Shown here: piece by piece, positions 1 to 9,760 of the stretch | Position numbering within the stretch: the stretch's first letter is position 1 | Layout of the letters: each line of letters begins with the position of its first letter | Assembly: GCF_010894405.1 (NCBI RefSeq) | Contig: NZ_JAAIYA010000001.1 | Location: 183,341-247,340, forward strand | DNA length: 64,000 bases | Reading direction: 5' to 3' | From: Pyxidicoccus caerfyrddinensis | GTDB lineage: Bacteria; Myxococcota; Myxococcia; Myxococcales; Myxococcaceae | Notes under the pieces: generated by a model | What the model saw: only the letters and a program-made list of their open reading frames with translations | What the model was told of the DNA's origin: nothing | Database searches by the model: none | Made by a program: the position numbers and the translations under genes

Positions 1-620
1 AGCACCGCGAGCAGTCCCGCGGCCGACTCGGACACCTGCAAGGGCGCGCTCGCACCGCCCATGTCCGTCTGCACCCATCCGGGGCTGAGGGCCACCGCGA
101 TGAGCCCCTCGCCGCGCAGGTCCTGCGCGAGCGAGCGCGTGGCCATGTTCAGCGCCGCCTTGGACATGCGGTAGCCGTAGCCCCCGCCCGAGGCGTTGTC
201 GGCGATGGAGCCGAGCCCCGAGCTGAGGCTCGCGATCTTCGCGCCCCGCGCCTCGCGCAGCCGCGGCAGCAGCGCGCGGGTGACCCGCAGCGCGCCGAGC
301 GCGTTCACCTGCAGCATCTCCAGCGCGTCCTCGAGCGAGAGGTCCTCGAGGTCGTCGCGCCGGGTGCGCACGCCCGCGTTGTTGATGAGCAGGTCCACGG
401 GACGGGTGATGCCGGCCGCGAAGGCGCGCGCCCTCTCCTCGCTCGCCACGTCCAGCGCGTGCACCTGCAGCCGGCCGTCGGAGGAAGCGGCGAGGGCGCA
501 GAGCTCTTTGGACTGCGCCGGGTCGCGGGCGCCTGCGTCGATGGAATCCCCGCGCGCGAGGAACTGCCGGGTGAGCTCGAGGCCGATGCCGCGGTTGGCG
601 CCTGTGATGACGAGGTGCAT
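1..620 (-). CDS. SDR-family oxidoreductase, C-terminus cut by window edge
   Basis: Short-chain dehydrogenase/reductase, a cytosolic NAD(P)-dependent oxidoreductase of unknown substrate. Reading leftward from the ATG at 620, the protein opens with a Rossmann strand and the glycine motif GANRGIG. It then has NNAG in strand 4 and the catalytic Ser plus YGYRMSK (Tyr-x3-Lys). All catalytic residues expected of a classical SDR are therefore present. About 206 codons are visible and the C-terminal tail lies beyond base 1. The histidine kinase gene at 689-2365 lies 68 bp upstream on the same strand, so co-transcription is possible. Family assignment is secure; the substrate cannot be read from sequence. 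Confidence 0.9.
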   Translation of the reverse strand, partial: MHLVITGANRGIGLELTRQFLARGDSIDAGARDPAQSKELCALAASSDGRLQVHALDVASEERARAFAAGITRPVDLLINNAGVRTRRDDLEDLSLEDALEMLQVNALGALRVTRALLPRLREARGAKIASLSSGLGSIADNASGGGYGYRMSKAALNMATRSLAQDLRGEGLIAVALSPGWVQTDMGGASAPLQVSESAAGLLAV

Positions 621-688
621 GGGAGCGGCACCATGCCGAAGCGAACTGAACATTGCCAGGGCGTGGGCGAGATCGGGTGGGAAGGACT

Positions 689-2365
689 CTACATCCCGCT
701 TGGGGCTTCCATTTCCGGCTGGAGCGTCACCTCCTGCGGGGCCATGCGGAGCTCGGGGAGTCTCACGGTGAAGGTGGTGCCCTTATCGACCTCGCTCTGC
801 ACCTCGATGTGCCCTCCCTGCTGCTCCACCAGGTTGCGGCAGATGTAGAGCCCGAGCCCCAGTCCTCCAAAGCGCGTCGCCGCGGCGGTGCGGGCGCGGA
901 AGAAACGCTCGAAGAGTTGGGGAAGTTGCTCGGCGGGAATGCCCACCCCCTCGTCCGAGATGGACACGCGAGCTTCGCCATGGCTGCACGTGAGCTTCAC
1001 CCTCACCGCCCCGCCCTCGGGACTGTATTTGACGGCGTTGTCCAGGAGGTTGTTGAAGACCTGTGTCAGCCGAGCCACGTCTCCCTTCACGTGCACCTCA
1101 TCCTGCGGAAGCTCCAGGGTGAAGTGGTGACGAGGAGAGAGGGAGCGGAAGTCCCTCATGGCTTCGGCAAGGAGCGAACCCAGGGAGACGGGGGCCTGCT
1201 GGAGCGCCAGGTTGTCGCGCTGGATTCGGGCAACATCCAACAGGTCGTCCACCAGGCCGGCGAGGTTGGCGACCTGGCGCCGGGCGCGCAGAAGATACTC
1301 CTTCGACACCTCCTGGTCCGATTGGAACCTCCGCTCCAACGCCTCCAAGGTCAGGGAGAGAGACGTCAGAGGCGTCTTCAGCTCGTGGGAAGCCACCGTG
1401 AGGAATTCTTCCCGGAGCCGTAGGGCATCCGCTGCCTGGTGGTAGAGCCTGTCCAGCTCCACCATCTGTTCGTCGCGGGTCCTGGCACTCGCGTTGAGCT
1501 GGTCCACCATGGAGTTGATGCCCTCGGCAAGGTGGCCGAGCGTGTCGGGCTGTTGCACCGGGATGTACCCCACATCCTGGGTGGTCGAGCGCTCGACAAT
1601 CCCGTCCACGGCTTTCCGGATGGCGCTGATCTGTCCGGACACGGCCTTGGTGACGAGGAACGCGCTCACGGGGGCCCATACCAGAGCGGTGAAGGCGAAG
1701 AGGAACATCGTGCCGGGCGTTGGCGAGGGAGCGAGGAACGCACAGGTCATCCAGCTCGTCGGCGCCAGCGCGAGGCAGCAGGTGAAGACCATCAGCCTCT
1801 TCCGGAATGAGACGAGGTGAGGCAGGGTGAGCAGGTTGCGCTGACGGGCGCTGAGGGAGAGCTCCCGGGTGATGGGCGCGAGTTGCCAGATGAGGAGCGG
1901 CGTCGCCACGGCGATCTTGGCCGAAACCGTCGCCAGGACCATGAGTCCGGTGAGCAGCAGCTCGCTGTCCCCCAGCGTCACCCGCTCTGGCAGAAGCAGC
2001 GCCAGCCCGACTGGCAGGCTCGACAGCAGGACGGCCCAGGTGCCCGCCCACGCCACGGTGAACCATCTGGGGGTGCGGTAGGCGCGGGTCAGGGCCTGGA
2101 GGACGACCGGGTCCGTCTCCTCGCGAGTCCCCCGAGCACTCCACCAGCGATCCAGCGGCTGCAGCATCCATCGGAGCAGCAAGGCCAGAACGAGTTCCTT
2201 GCCAAGGAAGACCCCCAGGGCGACCACCACGAAGGCTTCAGAGGCTTGCCAGGCCGAGAGGGGGAGGAGCTTGGAGTAGCAGACAGGGCACAGGATGTCG
2301 AAAGGGACTCCAACGACAAGGCAGGCAATGAACGTGCGTGTCCAAAGCTTCTGCATCCGAGCCAT
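689..2365 (-). CDS. Membrane sensor histidine kinase with HAMP domain
   Basis: Two-component sensor kinase of 558 residues. The N-terminal half has about six hydrophobic segments with little periplasmic sequence, suggesting membrane-embedded sensing. A HAMP-like linker follows, then a HisKA domain with the phospho-acceptor motif SHELKTPL near residue 325. The HATPase domain has N box NNLLDNAVKYS, G1 DEGVGI and G2 GLGLGLYI, so catalysis looks intact. The frame stays open upstream to 2623. The ATG at 2365 was chosen because the hydrophobic region begins right after it; no good ribosome-binding site is visible, so the start is uncertain. No response regulator is adjacent, so it is an orphan kinase. 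It is divergent from the MBL hydrolase gene. Confidence 0.85.
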   Translation of the reverse strand: MARMQKLWTRTFIACLVVGVPFDILCPVCYSKLLPLSAWQASEAFVVVALGVFLGKELVLALLLRWMLQPLDRWWSARGTREETDPVVLQALTRAYRTPRWFTVAWAGTWAVLLSSLPVGLALLLPERVTLGDSELLLTGLMVLATVSAKIAVATPLLIWQLAPITRELSLSARQRNLLTLPHLVSFRKRLMVFTCCLALAPTSWMTCAFLAPSPTPGTMFLFAFTALVWAPVSAFLVTKAVSGQISAIRKAVDGIVERSTTQDVGYIPVQQPDTLGHLAEGINSMVDQLNASARTRDEQMVELDRLYHQAADALRLREEFLTVASHELKTPLTSLSLTLEALERRFQSDQEVSKEYLLRARRQVANLAGLVDDLLDVARIQRDNLALQQAPVSLGSLLAEAMRDFRSLSPRHHFTLELPQDEVHVKGDVARLTQVFNNLLDNAVKYSPEGGAVRVKLTCSHGEARVSISDEGVGIPAEQLPQLFERFFRARTAAATRFGGLGLGLYICRNLVEQQGGHIEVQSEVDKGTTFTVRLPELRMAPQEVTLQPEMEAPSGM

Positions 2366-2621
2366 GAAACAAGACTGAGGCTGGAAGTGAGCCTCGGGGA
2401 GGGAGGCCTGCCCCGCGTTCCAGAGCAGGAACCCCTGCCAGCCCGGATGCTCCGGAATGGCGCGCACGCACCATCCGGTGGCGATCCACAATGGTGCACC
2501 GCTCGACATCGGGCGGAACGTCCCCAGTAATTCCAGCCACTTGGACTTGGCACTCCACGTGCTCATGCCTCCCCGTGTCAGGGCGTCCGAGGAGGATGTC
2601 CCCCACTTAAGGAGGTTCATC

Positions 2622-3455
2622 ATGGAAGTCCGATTCTACGGGGTTCGGGGGAGCATCGCGGTGTCGGGCTCGCGCATCGGCGGCAACACGGCGTGCGTGG
2701 AGGTGACGAGCCAGGGCCACCGGCTGATCCTGGACGCGGGCACGGGCATCCGGGCGCTGGGCGAAATCATGATGCGTGAGGGCGCCCCCCAGAAGGCCAC
2801 CATGTTCTTCTCGCACCTGCACTGGGACCACGTGCAGGGCTTCCCCTTCTTCACGCCGGCGTACCTGCCCACATCTGAGTTCGTGATGTACGGCCCCGGC
2901 GCCAACGGCGCGCAGGCGCTGCTGTCGGAGCTGGCCGCGCAGATGCAGCCGCCGCACTTCCCGGTGCCGCTGTCCACGATGCGCTCGCACATGGACTTCC
3001 GCTCCGCGCTGCACGCGCAGCCCATTGAAGTCGGCCCGTTCAAGGTGACGCCCATCGACGTGCCGCACCCGCAGGGCTGCCTCTCGTACCGGGTGGAGGC
3101 GGACGGCCACTCGTTCATCTACGCCACGGACGTGGAGGTGCGGATGCAGGACCTGTCGCCCGAAGTCGCCCGCCTCTTCGAGGGCACGGACGTGCTGTGC
3201 CTGGACGCCCAGTACACGCCCGACGAGTACGAGGGCCGCAAGGGCATGTCCAAGAAGGGCTGGGGCCACTCGACGATGATGGACGCGGCGGGCGTGGCGA
3301 AGCTCGTCAATGCGCGCCGGCTGTGCCTGTTCCACCACGACCCGGCGCACGCGGACGACGTGCTGGAGGACATGGCCGAACAGGCCCGCTCGGTGTTCCC
3401 AGTCGTGGAGCCGGCGCGTGAGGGCCAGCGGCTCGTCCTCGGCCACGCTGCCTGA
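2622..3455 (+). CDS. MBL-fold metallo-hydrolase
   Basis: Metallo-beta-lactamase-fold hydrolase of 277 residues, predicted cytosolic because no signal peptide is seen. The metal motif HLHWDH lies near residue 66. Later ligands fit DVPHPQG, ATDVE and the final FHHDPAHADD. The N-terminus (VRFYGVRGSI, then GGNTACVEV) resembles the branch that includes cyclic phosphodiesterases related to PhnP, so phosphodiester hydrolysis is a reasonable but unproven guess. The ATG at 2622 has a strong AAGGAGG ribosome-binding site. The stop is 14 bp before the next gene, a sigma-54 activator with a GAF domain, so the two are probably co-transcribed. That raises the possibility that the hydrolase adjusts a small molecule sensed by the GAF domain. 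Confidence 0.88.
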   Translation: MEVRFYGVRGSIAVSGSRIGGNTACVEVTSQGHRLILDAGTGIRALGEIMMREGAPQKATMFFSHLHWDHVQGFPFFTPAYLPTSEFVMYGPGANGAQALLSELAAQMQPPHFPVPLSTMRSHMDFRSALHAQPIEVGPFKVTPIDVPHPQGCLSYRVEADGHSFIYATDVEVRMQDLSPEVARLFEGTDVLCLDAQYTPDEYEGRKGMSKKGWGHSTMMDAAGVAKLVNARRLCLFHHDPAHADDVLEDMAEQARSVFPVVEPAREGQRLVLGHAA

Positions 3456-3469
3456 GAGGAGGCGGCCCG

Positions 3470-5068
3470 ATGCCCTCCGGATGCTATGGTGAGGCCGCGG
3501 CCTTCGTCCTTCCGCCGCTGCCCCCCATGCCCCACCCGCCCGCGGACGTCACCCAGGTCCTCCTCCCCTTCGGGGGTCTCGTCGGGAGGGAGGTGGACCT
3601 CGACGCGTTCCTCCAGACGCTGATGGACCGCATCGCCTCCACGATGCAGGCGGACCGGGGCACGCTGTGGCTGTTGGACCCGGCGCGCCGCGAGCTGTTC
3701 AGCCGCGCGGCGCACCTGCCGGAGGTGTCGCAGATTCGCGTGAAGCTGGGCCAGGGCGTCGCCGGCACCGTGGCGGAAGTCGGCCAGGCCATCAACGTCC
3801 CGGACCCGCGCGGTGAGCGCCGCTTCTTCGCGGACATCGACCGGATGACGGGCTACCGCACCACCAGCCTGCTGGCGGTGCCCCTGCTCGACGCGGACAG
3901 TGCCGTCTACGGCGTGCTCCAGGTGCTGAACCGCCGGGGCGGCGACACCTTCACCGCGGACGACACGGAGCGGCTCACCGCGATTGCCTCGCAGGTGAGC
4001 ACCGCGCTGCAGAGCACCAGCCTCTACCAGGAGCTGCAGCGCGCCAAGGACCAGCCCCAGGCCCCCGTCGGCTACTTCTTCAACCGCATCATCGGCGAGT
4101 CCCCGCAGCTGCAGACCATCTACCGCCTGGTGCGCAAGGCCGCGCCCACGGATGCGACGGTGCTGCTGCGCGGAGAGAGCGGCAGCGGCAAGGAGCTCTT
4201 CGCCCGCGCCGTGCACGTCAACGGGCCGCGGAGGGATCAGCCCTTCATCAAGGTGGACTGCGCCGCGCTGCCGGCGACGCTGATTGAAAACGAGCTGTTC
4301 GGCCACGAGCGAGGCGCCTTCACCGGCGCCGACCACCGCGTGCCCGGCAAGTTCGAGGCGGCCAACGGCGGCACGGTGTTCATCGACGAGATTGGCGAGC
4401 TGCCGCTGCCCGTGCAGGGCAAGCTCCTGCGCGTGCTGCAGGACCGCGAGTTCGAGCGCGTGGGCGGCACCCAGGCGGTGAAGGTGGACGTGCGCATCGT
4501 CGCCGCCACGCACAGGGACCTGGCGCGCATGGTGGCCGAGGGCCGCTTCCGCGAGGACCTCTACTACCGCATCAAGGTGGTGGAGGTGGTGCTCCCGCCC
4601 CTGCGCGAGCGCGGCGCGGAGGACATCGAGCGGCTCGCGCGCCACTTCGTCGCCGCCGTGGCGAAGCGCCACCGGCTGCAGGCTCCGCGGCTCAGCGCCG
4701 CCGCGCTGGAGCGCCTCAAGCGCTACCGCTGGCCCGGCAACGTGCGCGAGCTGGAGAACTGCATCGAGAGCGCGGTGGTGCTGTGCGAAGGGGAAATCCT
4801 CGAGGAACACCTGCCGCTGCCCAACCTGGACCGCGCACCGTCCGCGCCCTCCCCCGTCTCCACCGACAGCCGGGCCCCGAGCGAGAGTGCGCCCGCCAGC
4901 AGCGGTGAAGCGGGGCTCCTGCCGCTGGCGGAGGTGGAGCGGCGCCACATCCTGCGCGTGCTGGACACGGTGAAGGGCAACCGCACCGCGGCGGCGAAGG
5001 TGCTGGAGATTGGCCGCAACACGCTGGCGCGGAAGCTCAAGGAGTACGGCCTGGGCGACGAGGCCTGA
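3470..5068 (+). CDS. Sigma-54-dependent activator: GAF-AAA+-Fis
   Basis: Bacterial enhancer-binding protein of 532 residues that would drive open-complex formation by sigma-54 RNA polymerase. Domains in order: N-terminal GAF (about 28-190); AAA+ core with Walker A GESGSGKE near 235, the sigma-54 contact loop GAFTGA near 283, Walker [13 protein letters not shown] and [11 protein letters not shown]; and a C-terminal Fis helix-turn-helix (about 490-530, [17 protein letters not shown]). The start at 3470 is supported by AGGAGG seven bases upstream; a second in-frame ATG at 3527 lacks one. Residues 450-485 form a Ser/Pro/Ala-rich linker. There is no receiver domain, so control is presumably by a GAF ligand rather than phosphorylation. 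Target genes are unknown; a candidate sigma-54 promoter lies at 26370 in this window. Confidence 0.95.
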   Translation: MPSGCYGEAAAFVLPPLPPMPHPPADVTQVLLPFGGLVGREVDLDAFLQTLMDRIASTMQADRGTLWLLDPARRELFSRAAHLPEVSQIRVKLGQGVAGTVAEVGQAINVPDPRGERRFFADIDRMTGYRTTSLLAVPLLDADSAVYGVLQVLNRRGGDTFTADDTERLTAIASQVSTALQSTSLYQELQRAKDQPQAPVGYFFNRIIGESPQLQTIYRLVRKAAPTDATVLLRGESGSGKELFARAVHVNGPRRDQPFIKVDCAALPATLIENELFGHERGAFTGADHRVPGKFEAANGGTVFIDEIGELPLPVQGKLLRVLQDREFERVGGTQAVKVDVRIVAATHRDLARMVAEGRFREDLYYRIKVVEVVLPPLRERGAEDIERLARHFVAAVAKRHRLQAPRLSAAALERLKRYRWPGNVRELENCIESAVVLCEGEILEEHLPLPNLDRAPSAPSPVSTDSRAPSESAPASSGEAGLLPLAEVERRHILRVLDTVKGNRTAAAKVLEIGRNTLARKLKEYGLGDEA

Positions 5069-5226
5069 CGCAGCGCGCGCGGGTGTGGGGACACCTGTCC
5101 TCCGGGGCAGGGCATCCGGTGACTGCCGGGCGTTTCAGCTGGGTGGCTTGTTCCGCGAGCGCGGTCGTCGTACGACCAGAGGGCTCCGAACTCCATGGCC
5201 GAAGGCCATACCCCAGGGGGACTCGA

Positions 5227-7593
5227 ATGAAGGTGGTCAACAAGCTGCTGGCGAAGCTCCCGGACGAGATTGCCCGGCAGGTTCCCGACGTGAAGCTCCT
5301 GGACCAGGACATCAAGGTGTCCCTCGCCCAGGGCACCTTCACGCAGGAGAACCTCCTCCCGCCCAAGCTGAACCTCACCGACTTCACCCTGTCGTTCGAG
5401 GCTGGCGGCGAGGCGTCCATCCGCAACTTCAACTCGCCCGGCGACGTGGATGAGAACCGCGTGGTGGGCGAGTCCTCCGAGGAGGAGCCGGCCCCCGGCG
5501 CGCCCCGGCCGCAGCTGCTGCTCGGCGGAGACATGGGGTGGATGCGCTACCAGGTCACCGCCCGCGTGAAGTCCGCGGCGGGCGTGAATCTGTCCTTCCT
5601 GTCGTCCGGCGCGCAGGGAGAGCTGTCCGTCACGCTCAGCGACTACCGCGCCCACCCGCTCGCGCAGAACATGCGCGAGGCGGCGAAGCTGGACCTGGCC
5701 GAGCTGCGCCTGATGCAGGCCACGGACATCGCGAAGCTCAGCACCGGGGACGCGCTGTCGTGGCAGGCCCGCGGCAACCTCCAGGCGCGCCTGGAGCTGA
5801 ACTGGGCGGACCTCTTCACCGCCAACCTGAGCCGCCTGGCCTTCGTGCGCGGCAGCGAGTTGCTGGCGCTGAAGACGGACATGAAGGCGGGCGTGTCCGC
5901 GAAGGTCGGGCTCACGGACGACTACCAGCTCACCTTCTCGCGGCCGCGCGCCGGGCGCATCCAGATTGCCGTGCGCAAGGCGAAGTCGCACGAGGCGACG
6001 CTCGGCGCGGGGCTCGGCGTCACCGTGGAGTTCGTCGACCCGGGCGCGGTGAAGACGCAACTGGGCCGGGTGCTCGATGCGCTCCTCGGTCCGGCGCTGC
6101 GGGAGCTGTCCGGCAAGCTGGGGACGCCCACGGAGGCCACCGCGCTGCAGGTGATGGACGCGCTGGTGGACAAGGCGAGCAAGCTGAAGCTGGACGACGT
6201 GCAGAAGAAGGTGCTGCGCCTGGCGCTGGAGCGCATTGGCCTGGACCCGAACCTGGCGGACCTGGCCAACGTCAAGGTGGCGTGGGACGACTTCAAGAAG
6301 AAGGTGGAGGTCAAGCTGGACGAGGTGGCGAAGACGCAGATTGCCGCCGGCTTCCAGTACGAATACCTGCGCCTGTCCGAGGCCTCCACGCTGCTGGAGG
6401 TGGTGGTGGATGACGCCACGGCGATGCGCTTCCACGGCTCGCTCATCAAGGGCAACCTGGTGGACCTGCTGAAGTGGATGAAGGAGCTGCCGGAGAACCA
6501 GAAGTCCTTCGAGCTGCGCAACTACCTGCACACGACGTCGCTCACGCGGCAGCAGGCGTATGGCTTCTCGCTGGGGCTCGGCGCGTTCGAGGTGCTCAAG
6601 GCGGGCGGCTCTCGGAAGGAGAGCTGGGTGACGCAGGAGAACGGCCAGGGCGCGCGGCGGCAGGCGTTCCTCGGACGGCGTGGGTACGAAGACAAGCTGC
6701 TCGGCAACCGCGGGCAGTGGGTGGTGGATTTGAAGGCGGACATGGAGCAGTTCTCCCCTGCTCCGGTGGCCTCGGACTTCCGCTACGGCCTGCACCTGAT
6801 GCTGTGGGGCCGGCAGAAGAAGATGAGCCGGAAGGAGCTCCAGGCGGCGGTGGATGACGCCGTGGTGTGGGGCGTGCTGGACGCGGCGGACGCGGCCGCC
6901 GTCATGGGCACGCTCCAGGGCGACACGGGCAAGGAGCCCATCGAGACGCGGCTCGAGCTGAAGATGGCGGACGACACGTTCCGGGCGCTGGTGCCTCAGG
7001 TGCAGGCGTTCGACGTGGCGCTGTTCTCACGGGCGCTGGCCCGGGCCATGCCGTGGAGCGAGCAGACGCCGCGCGCCTCGGCGGAGTTCCGGCGCTCGGT
7101 GTACGCGCCCATCTGGGAGGCGTACCTGCGCGAGGTGCAGGAGAAGGGCAGCATGATGACGGGCGACCTGGCGCCCTCGCGCGCGGCGCAGATCGCCGAG
7201 GCCTTCCTGAAGCGAGACCCGATTGGGAAGGACCTGCTGCTCATCGAGAGCACGTGGCGACCGGACGGCGGCAACTTCACCTTCGCCGAGGTGACGGACC
7301 GCAACCGGGGCACGCTGGCCAAGTGCCAGGCCTTCGTGGCCGGCATGGTGCGCCTGAACCGGGCCATCAACGAGCGCAAGGCCCCGGATGAAGTGCGCAC
7401 CGTGTTCGGCGAGATGGAGGGCATGTGGAACACGGGCTTCCACATGCGTGCCGCGGGCTCACTGCTGTCGGAGTTGGCGAAGTCCACGCCGCTGGGACTG
7501 GCCAGCGTGGAGCGGACCTTCACGGTGACGATGGCGGACCGTGGGGAGCAGCTGGTGTTCTCCACGGCGAAGGGGACCGGAAACAGCGCCTGA
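5227..7593 (+). CDS. Unrecognised 788-residue cytoplasmic protein
   Basis: I do not recognise this protein. The ATG at 5227 follows AGGGGGA, and the reading frame has normal third-position GC bias, so it is coding. It has no signal peptide, no clear membrane segment and almost no cysteine. The N-terminal 300 residues look beta-rich (alternating hydrophobic patterns). The middle, about 300-440, is helical and charged with many Lys/Asp heptad-like stretches. The C-terminal half mixes both. No nucleotide-binding or metal-binding motif is visible. It follows the sigma-54 activator by 158 bp on the same strand and is followed by a strong hairpin at 7625, so it probably ends a transcript. A structural or scaffold role is possible but is only a guess. 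Confidence 0.75.
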   Translation: MKVVNKLLAKLPDEIARQVPDVKLLDQDIKVSLAQGTFTQENLLPPKLNLTDFTLSFEAGGEASIRNFNSPGDVDENRVVGESSEEEPAPGAPRPQLLLGGDMGWMRYQVTARVKSAAGVNLSFLSSGAQGELSVTLSDYRAHPLAQNMREAAKLDLAELRLMQATDIAKLSTGDALSWQARGNLQARLELNWADLFTANLSRLAFVRGSELLALKTDMKAGVSAKVGLTDDYQLTFSRPRAGRIQIAVRKAKSHEATLGAGLGVTVEFVDPGAVKTQLGRVLDALLGPALRELSGKLGTPTEATALQVMDALVDKASKLKLDDVQKKVLRLALERIGLDPNLADLANVKVAWDDFKKKVEVKLDEVAKTQIAAGFQYEYLRLSEASTLLEVVVDDATAMRFHGSLIKGNLVDLLKWMKELPENQKSFELRNYLHTTSLTRQQAYGFSLGLGAFEVLKAGGSRKESWVTQENGQGARRQAFLGRRGYEDKLLGNRGQWVVDLKADMEQFSPAPVASDFRYGLHLMLWGRQKKMSRKELQAAVDDAVVWGVLDAADAAAVMGTLQGDTGKEPIETRLELKMADDTFRALVPQVQAFDVALFSRALARAMPWSEQTPRASAEFRRSVYAPIWEAYLREVQEKGSMMTGDLAPSRAAQIAEAFLKRDPIGKDLLLIESTWRPDGGNFTFAEVTDRNRGTLAKCQAFVAGMVRLNRAINERKAPDEVRTVFGEMEGMWNTGFHMRAAGSLLSELAKSTPLGLASVERTFTVTMADRGEQLVFSTAKGTGNSA

Positions 7594-7624
7594 GCCGCGG
7601 GAAGTCGGCATCCGGGTCCCTTCC

Positions 7625-7663
7625 CTCCAGCCGCGTGACAAGAGACCCACGCGGGGGCTGGAG
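7625..7663 (+). terminator. GC-rich hairpin, probable terminator
   Basis: Two arms, CTCCAGCCGCGTG and CACGCGG...GGCTGGAG, pair over about 13 bp apart from an extra GGG. The hairpin sits 31 bp after the stop of the 788-residue protein and 59 bp before the next start. No U tract follows, as is common in very GC-rich genomes, so termination activity is inferred. Confidence 0.5.
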
Positions 7664-7722
7664 CAGAGCGCAAACGCATCTGCTCCGCCCTGGCCCATGT
7701 CGTGCTTGTGGTCCGGCCCACA

Positions 7723-8721
7723 ATGCCCGGACCGCATGACACCTTCGTTCGCCACACGTTCGACCATCCTGAGAACGCCGCTGCGGAGTTGCGCGCCGTG
7801 CTGCCCGAGCACGTCGTCTCACAAGTGGACTGGCCGTCTCTGCGCGTGGAGTCCAGCAGCGTCGTGGACTCGGACCTCCGGGAGACCGAGAGCGACCTGC
7901 TCTTCTCCGCGCGCCTTCGCGGCGGCCACCCGCTGCTGCTGTACGTCCTGCTGGAGCACCAGTCCTCGGTGGACCGGTGGATGGCGCTGCGGATGCTGCG
8001 CTATGTGGTGCGCCTGCTGGAACGCTGGCGCCAGCATCACCTCGACAGCACCACGCTGCCGCTCATCATCCCGCTCGTCATGTACCACGGGCCCAACGGA
8101 GCCTGGACGGCGCCGCGCCGGGTGGAGGACTTGTTCGAGTTTCCTGGGGCGGCGCACGAACAATGGCGGGCACTGGTGCCGCGCTTCGAATACCTGCTCG
8201 ATGACCTGACGGCCAGGCGTGAGGAGGCGCTGAAGGCACGTCCGGGACCGCCCATGGCGCGGCTGGCGTGGCTGGTGCTGCGCTACGGGCGCAGCGAGGA
8301 ACTCGCGCGAAGATTGCCAGAGTGGGTGGCGCTCTTTGCGCAAGTGCAGGCAGGTCCCGAAGGCGACAGTCACCTGGCGGTGTTCATTCAGTACCTGCTG
8401 CTGACGGGAGATCAGGCGGTGCATGCAGCGGCCGGGCAGGTGTTAAACTGGGTGGTGGGTAGGCAGCGCACGGAGGAGTTGATGCGGAGCTACGGCGAGG
8501 AGCTCATGGAAAAGGGACGCCAGGAGGGCCTGGCGCAGGGAGTGACCCGAGGGCGTGCCGAGTACATCCTGCGGATCCTCACTGCTCGGGGCGTGCACCT
8601 GGACAAGCAGGCCCGGCAGCGCATCCTCACCTGCACCGACGTCGCCACGCTGGACCGCTGGTTCGACAAGTCTCTGAACGCCACCACGCTCGCCGACGTG
8701 CTCGACGAGATGGCGCAGTAG
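7723..8721 (+). CDS. Rpn-family PD-(D/E)XK nuclease
   Basis: Protein of 332 residues resembling the Rpn / YhgA-like recombination-promoting nucleases, often annotated as putative transposases. The N-terminus reads PHDTFVRHTF as in the family. The nuclease core contains ESDLLFS followed by a strand ending LLEHQSS, matching the D...ExQ pattern of PD-(D/E)XK enzymes. The C-terminal region holds the EKGRQEGLAQG-type helix typical of the family. No terminal inverted repeats, target-site duplication or second transposition gene flank it, so nothing suggests a mobile unit here. The ATG at 7723 was chosen to fit the family N-terminus; a GTG at 7702 is also possible. It converges on the next gene with 11 bp between stops. 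Confidence 0.85.
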   Translation: MPGPHDTFVRHTFDHPENAAAELRAVLPEHVVSQVDWPSLRVESSSVVDSDLRETESDLLFSARLRGGHPLLLYVLLEHQSSVDRWMALRMLRYVVRLLERWRQHHLDSTTLPLIIPLVMYHGPNGAWTAPRRVEDLFEFPGAAHEQWRALVPRFEYLLDDLTARREEALKARPGPPMARLAWLVLRYGRSEELARRLPEWVALFAQVQAGPEGDSHLAVFIQYLLLTGDQAVHAAAGQVLNWVVGRQRTEELMRSYGEELMEKGRQEGLAQGVTRGRAEYILRILTARGVHLDKQARQRILTCTDVATLDRWFDKSLNATTLADVLDEMAQ

Positions 8722-8732
8722 CTCTCGCGCGC

Positions 8733-9653
8733 TCACATCGTCCGCGACAGCACGAACGCGGCGGCCATGGACAGTGCTCCTGCCGCCGCGAAGTGCGTCC
8801 AGGCACGGCGCGCGAGCATTCCTCCCGTGACGGGCGCCTCGGGACCGAGCACCAACAGCGCCGGCCCTCCGTCGCGTCCGCAGACCACGTAGGAGCCTTC
8901 CTCCGAGCCGCGTCGCAGCTCGCCCACCACGAGGCACATCTCGCCGGCCGCGCCCACGCGCTCCCAGGAGAGAGCCTCCGGCTCCGTGGCCGTGACCTGG
9001 CCCCCGGGCACATCCTCGTACCAGGACGCGGGCACGGTGCCCGGCACTGCCTGGCAGCGGCGCACCTCCACCGGGGCCATCAGCGTGGACGGCGAGAAGC
9101 GCACCGACGCCCTCACCCGCTCGCCTCGCAGCACCAGCACCGGCGCATAGGCGCGCTCTCGTGACAGCAGCGGGCCCTTGCGCCCGTCCTCCGCCACCTC
9201 GCGCACCTCCGCCTCGTAGAAGGCACAGGGCACACCACCCGGTGACGTCAGCGCATCGGCGGCGTCCAGGCTTCCACGGTACACACCCCACCCCGGCGCG
9301 CTTCCGGCTCGCAGTGAAGCGATGGCCTCATCCAGCGACTTCGGCACCGAGGCCCGCAGCAACTCCGCCCGCAAGCGCGCCCGCGAGCCCCGCACCGCCA
9401 GCCCCGCGGCCACGACGAGCAGCGCCGAGCCCGCGGCCTTCGTCGCGATCTCGAAGGACAGCACCTGCACGGTTCCACCATGGAACCGCGACGCGACGCA
9501 GAAGGCACCCACCACCAGCAGGCCGAACCAGACGAGCGGCAGGCGCCACGGCCTCGCCGCCGCGTCCTTGCGTCCGAAAGCGAACGCCGCCACCACCAGC
9601 GCCGTCAGGCACGTCGCGTACAGCGGTGCCAGCAGGATGCGCCACAGGTCCAT
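8733..9653 (-). CDS. Membrane protein, possibly GIDE-domain-like
   Basis: Membrane protein of 306 residues. Three hydrophobic segments occupy the first 100 residues, then a long soluble domain (about 115-280), then one C-terminal membrane segment. The soluble part contains WGVYRGSLDAADALTSP and CAFYEAEVRE, a pattern I associate with bacterial proteins related to the GIDE domain of membrane E3 ligases; that link is from memory and weak. No RING motif or catalytic residues can be named. The ATG at 9653 fits the first membrane segment and has a GGGGAACGGG ribosome-binding region; the frame is open upstream to 9800. The upstream 350 bp to the first beta-barrel gene includes one copy of the duplicated block. 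Confidence 0.65.
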   Translation of the reverse strand: MDLWRILLAPLYATCLTALVVAAFAFGRKDAAARPWRLPLVWFGLLVVGAFCVASRFHGGTVQVLSFEIATKAAGSALLVVAAGLAVRGSRARLRAELLRASVPKSLDEAIASLRAGSAPGWGVYRGSLDAADALTSPGGVPCAFYEAEVREVAEDGRKGPLLSRERAYAPVLVLRGERVRASVRFSPSTLMAPVEVRRCQAVPGTVPASWYEDVPGGQVTATEPEALSWERVGAAGEMCLVVGELRRGSEEGSYVVCGRDGGPALLVLGPEAPVTGGMLARRAWTHFAAAGALSMAAAFVLSRTM

Positions 9654-9760
9654 CCCGTTCCCCGCCAGGCCAGGCGCGGCCTCCCCATGGCAGGCCACGA
9701 CCGGGACAAGGTGCGGACGCCCGCCCTCGCATGCAAGGTCGCTTCCGAGGGCGCACGGGT

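Noticed and set aside
3119-6795. Long minus-strand frames opposite the sigma-54 activator and the 788-residue protein.
   Set aside because: They mirror the coding genes and are rich in Arg, Ala, His and Leu, with no motifs or ribosome-binding sites.
7723-8721. Rpn-family gene as part of an active transposon.
   Set aside because: No terminal inverted repeats, target duplications or partner transposase are visible; family members are often stand-alone nucleases.
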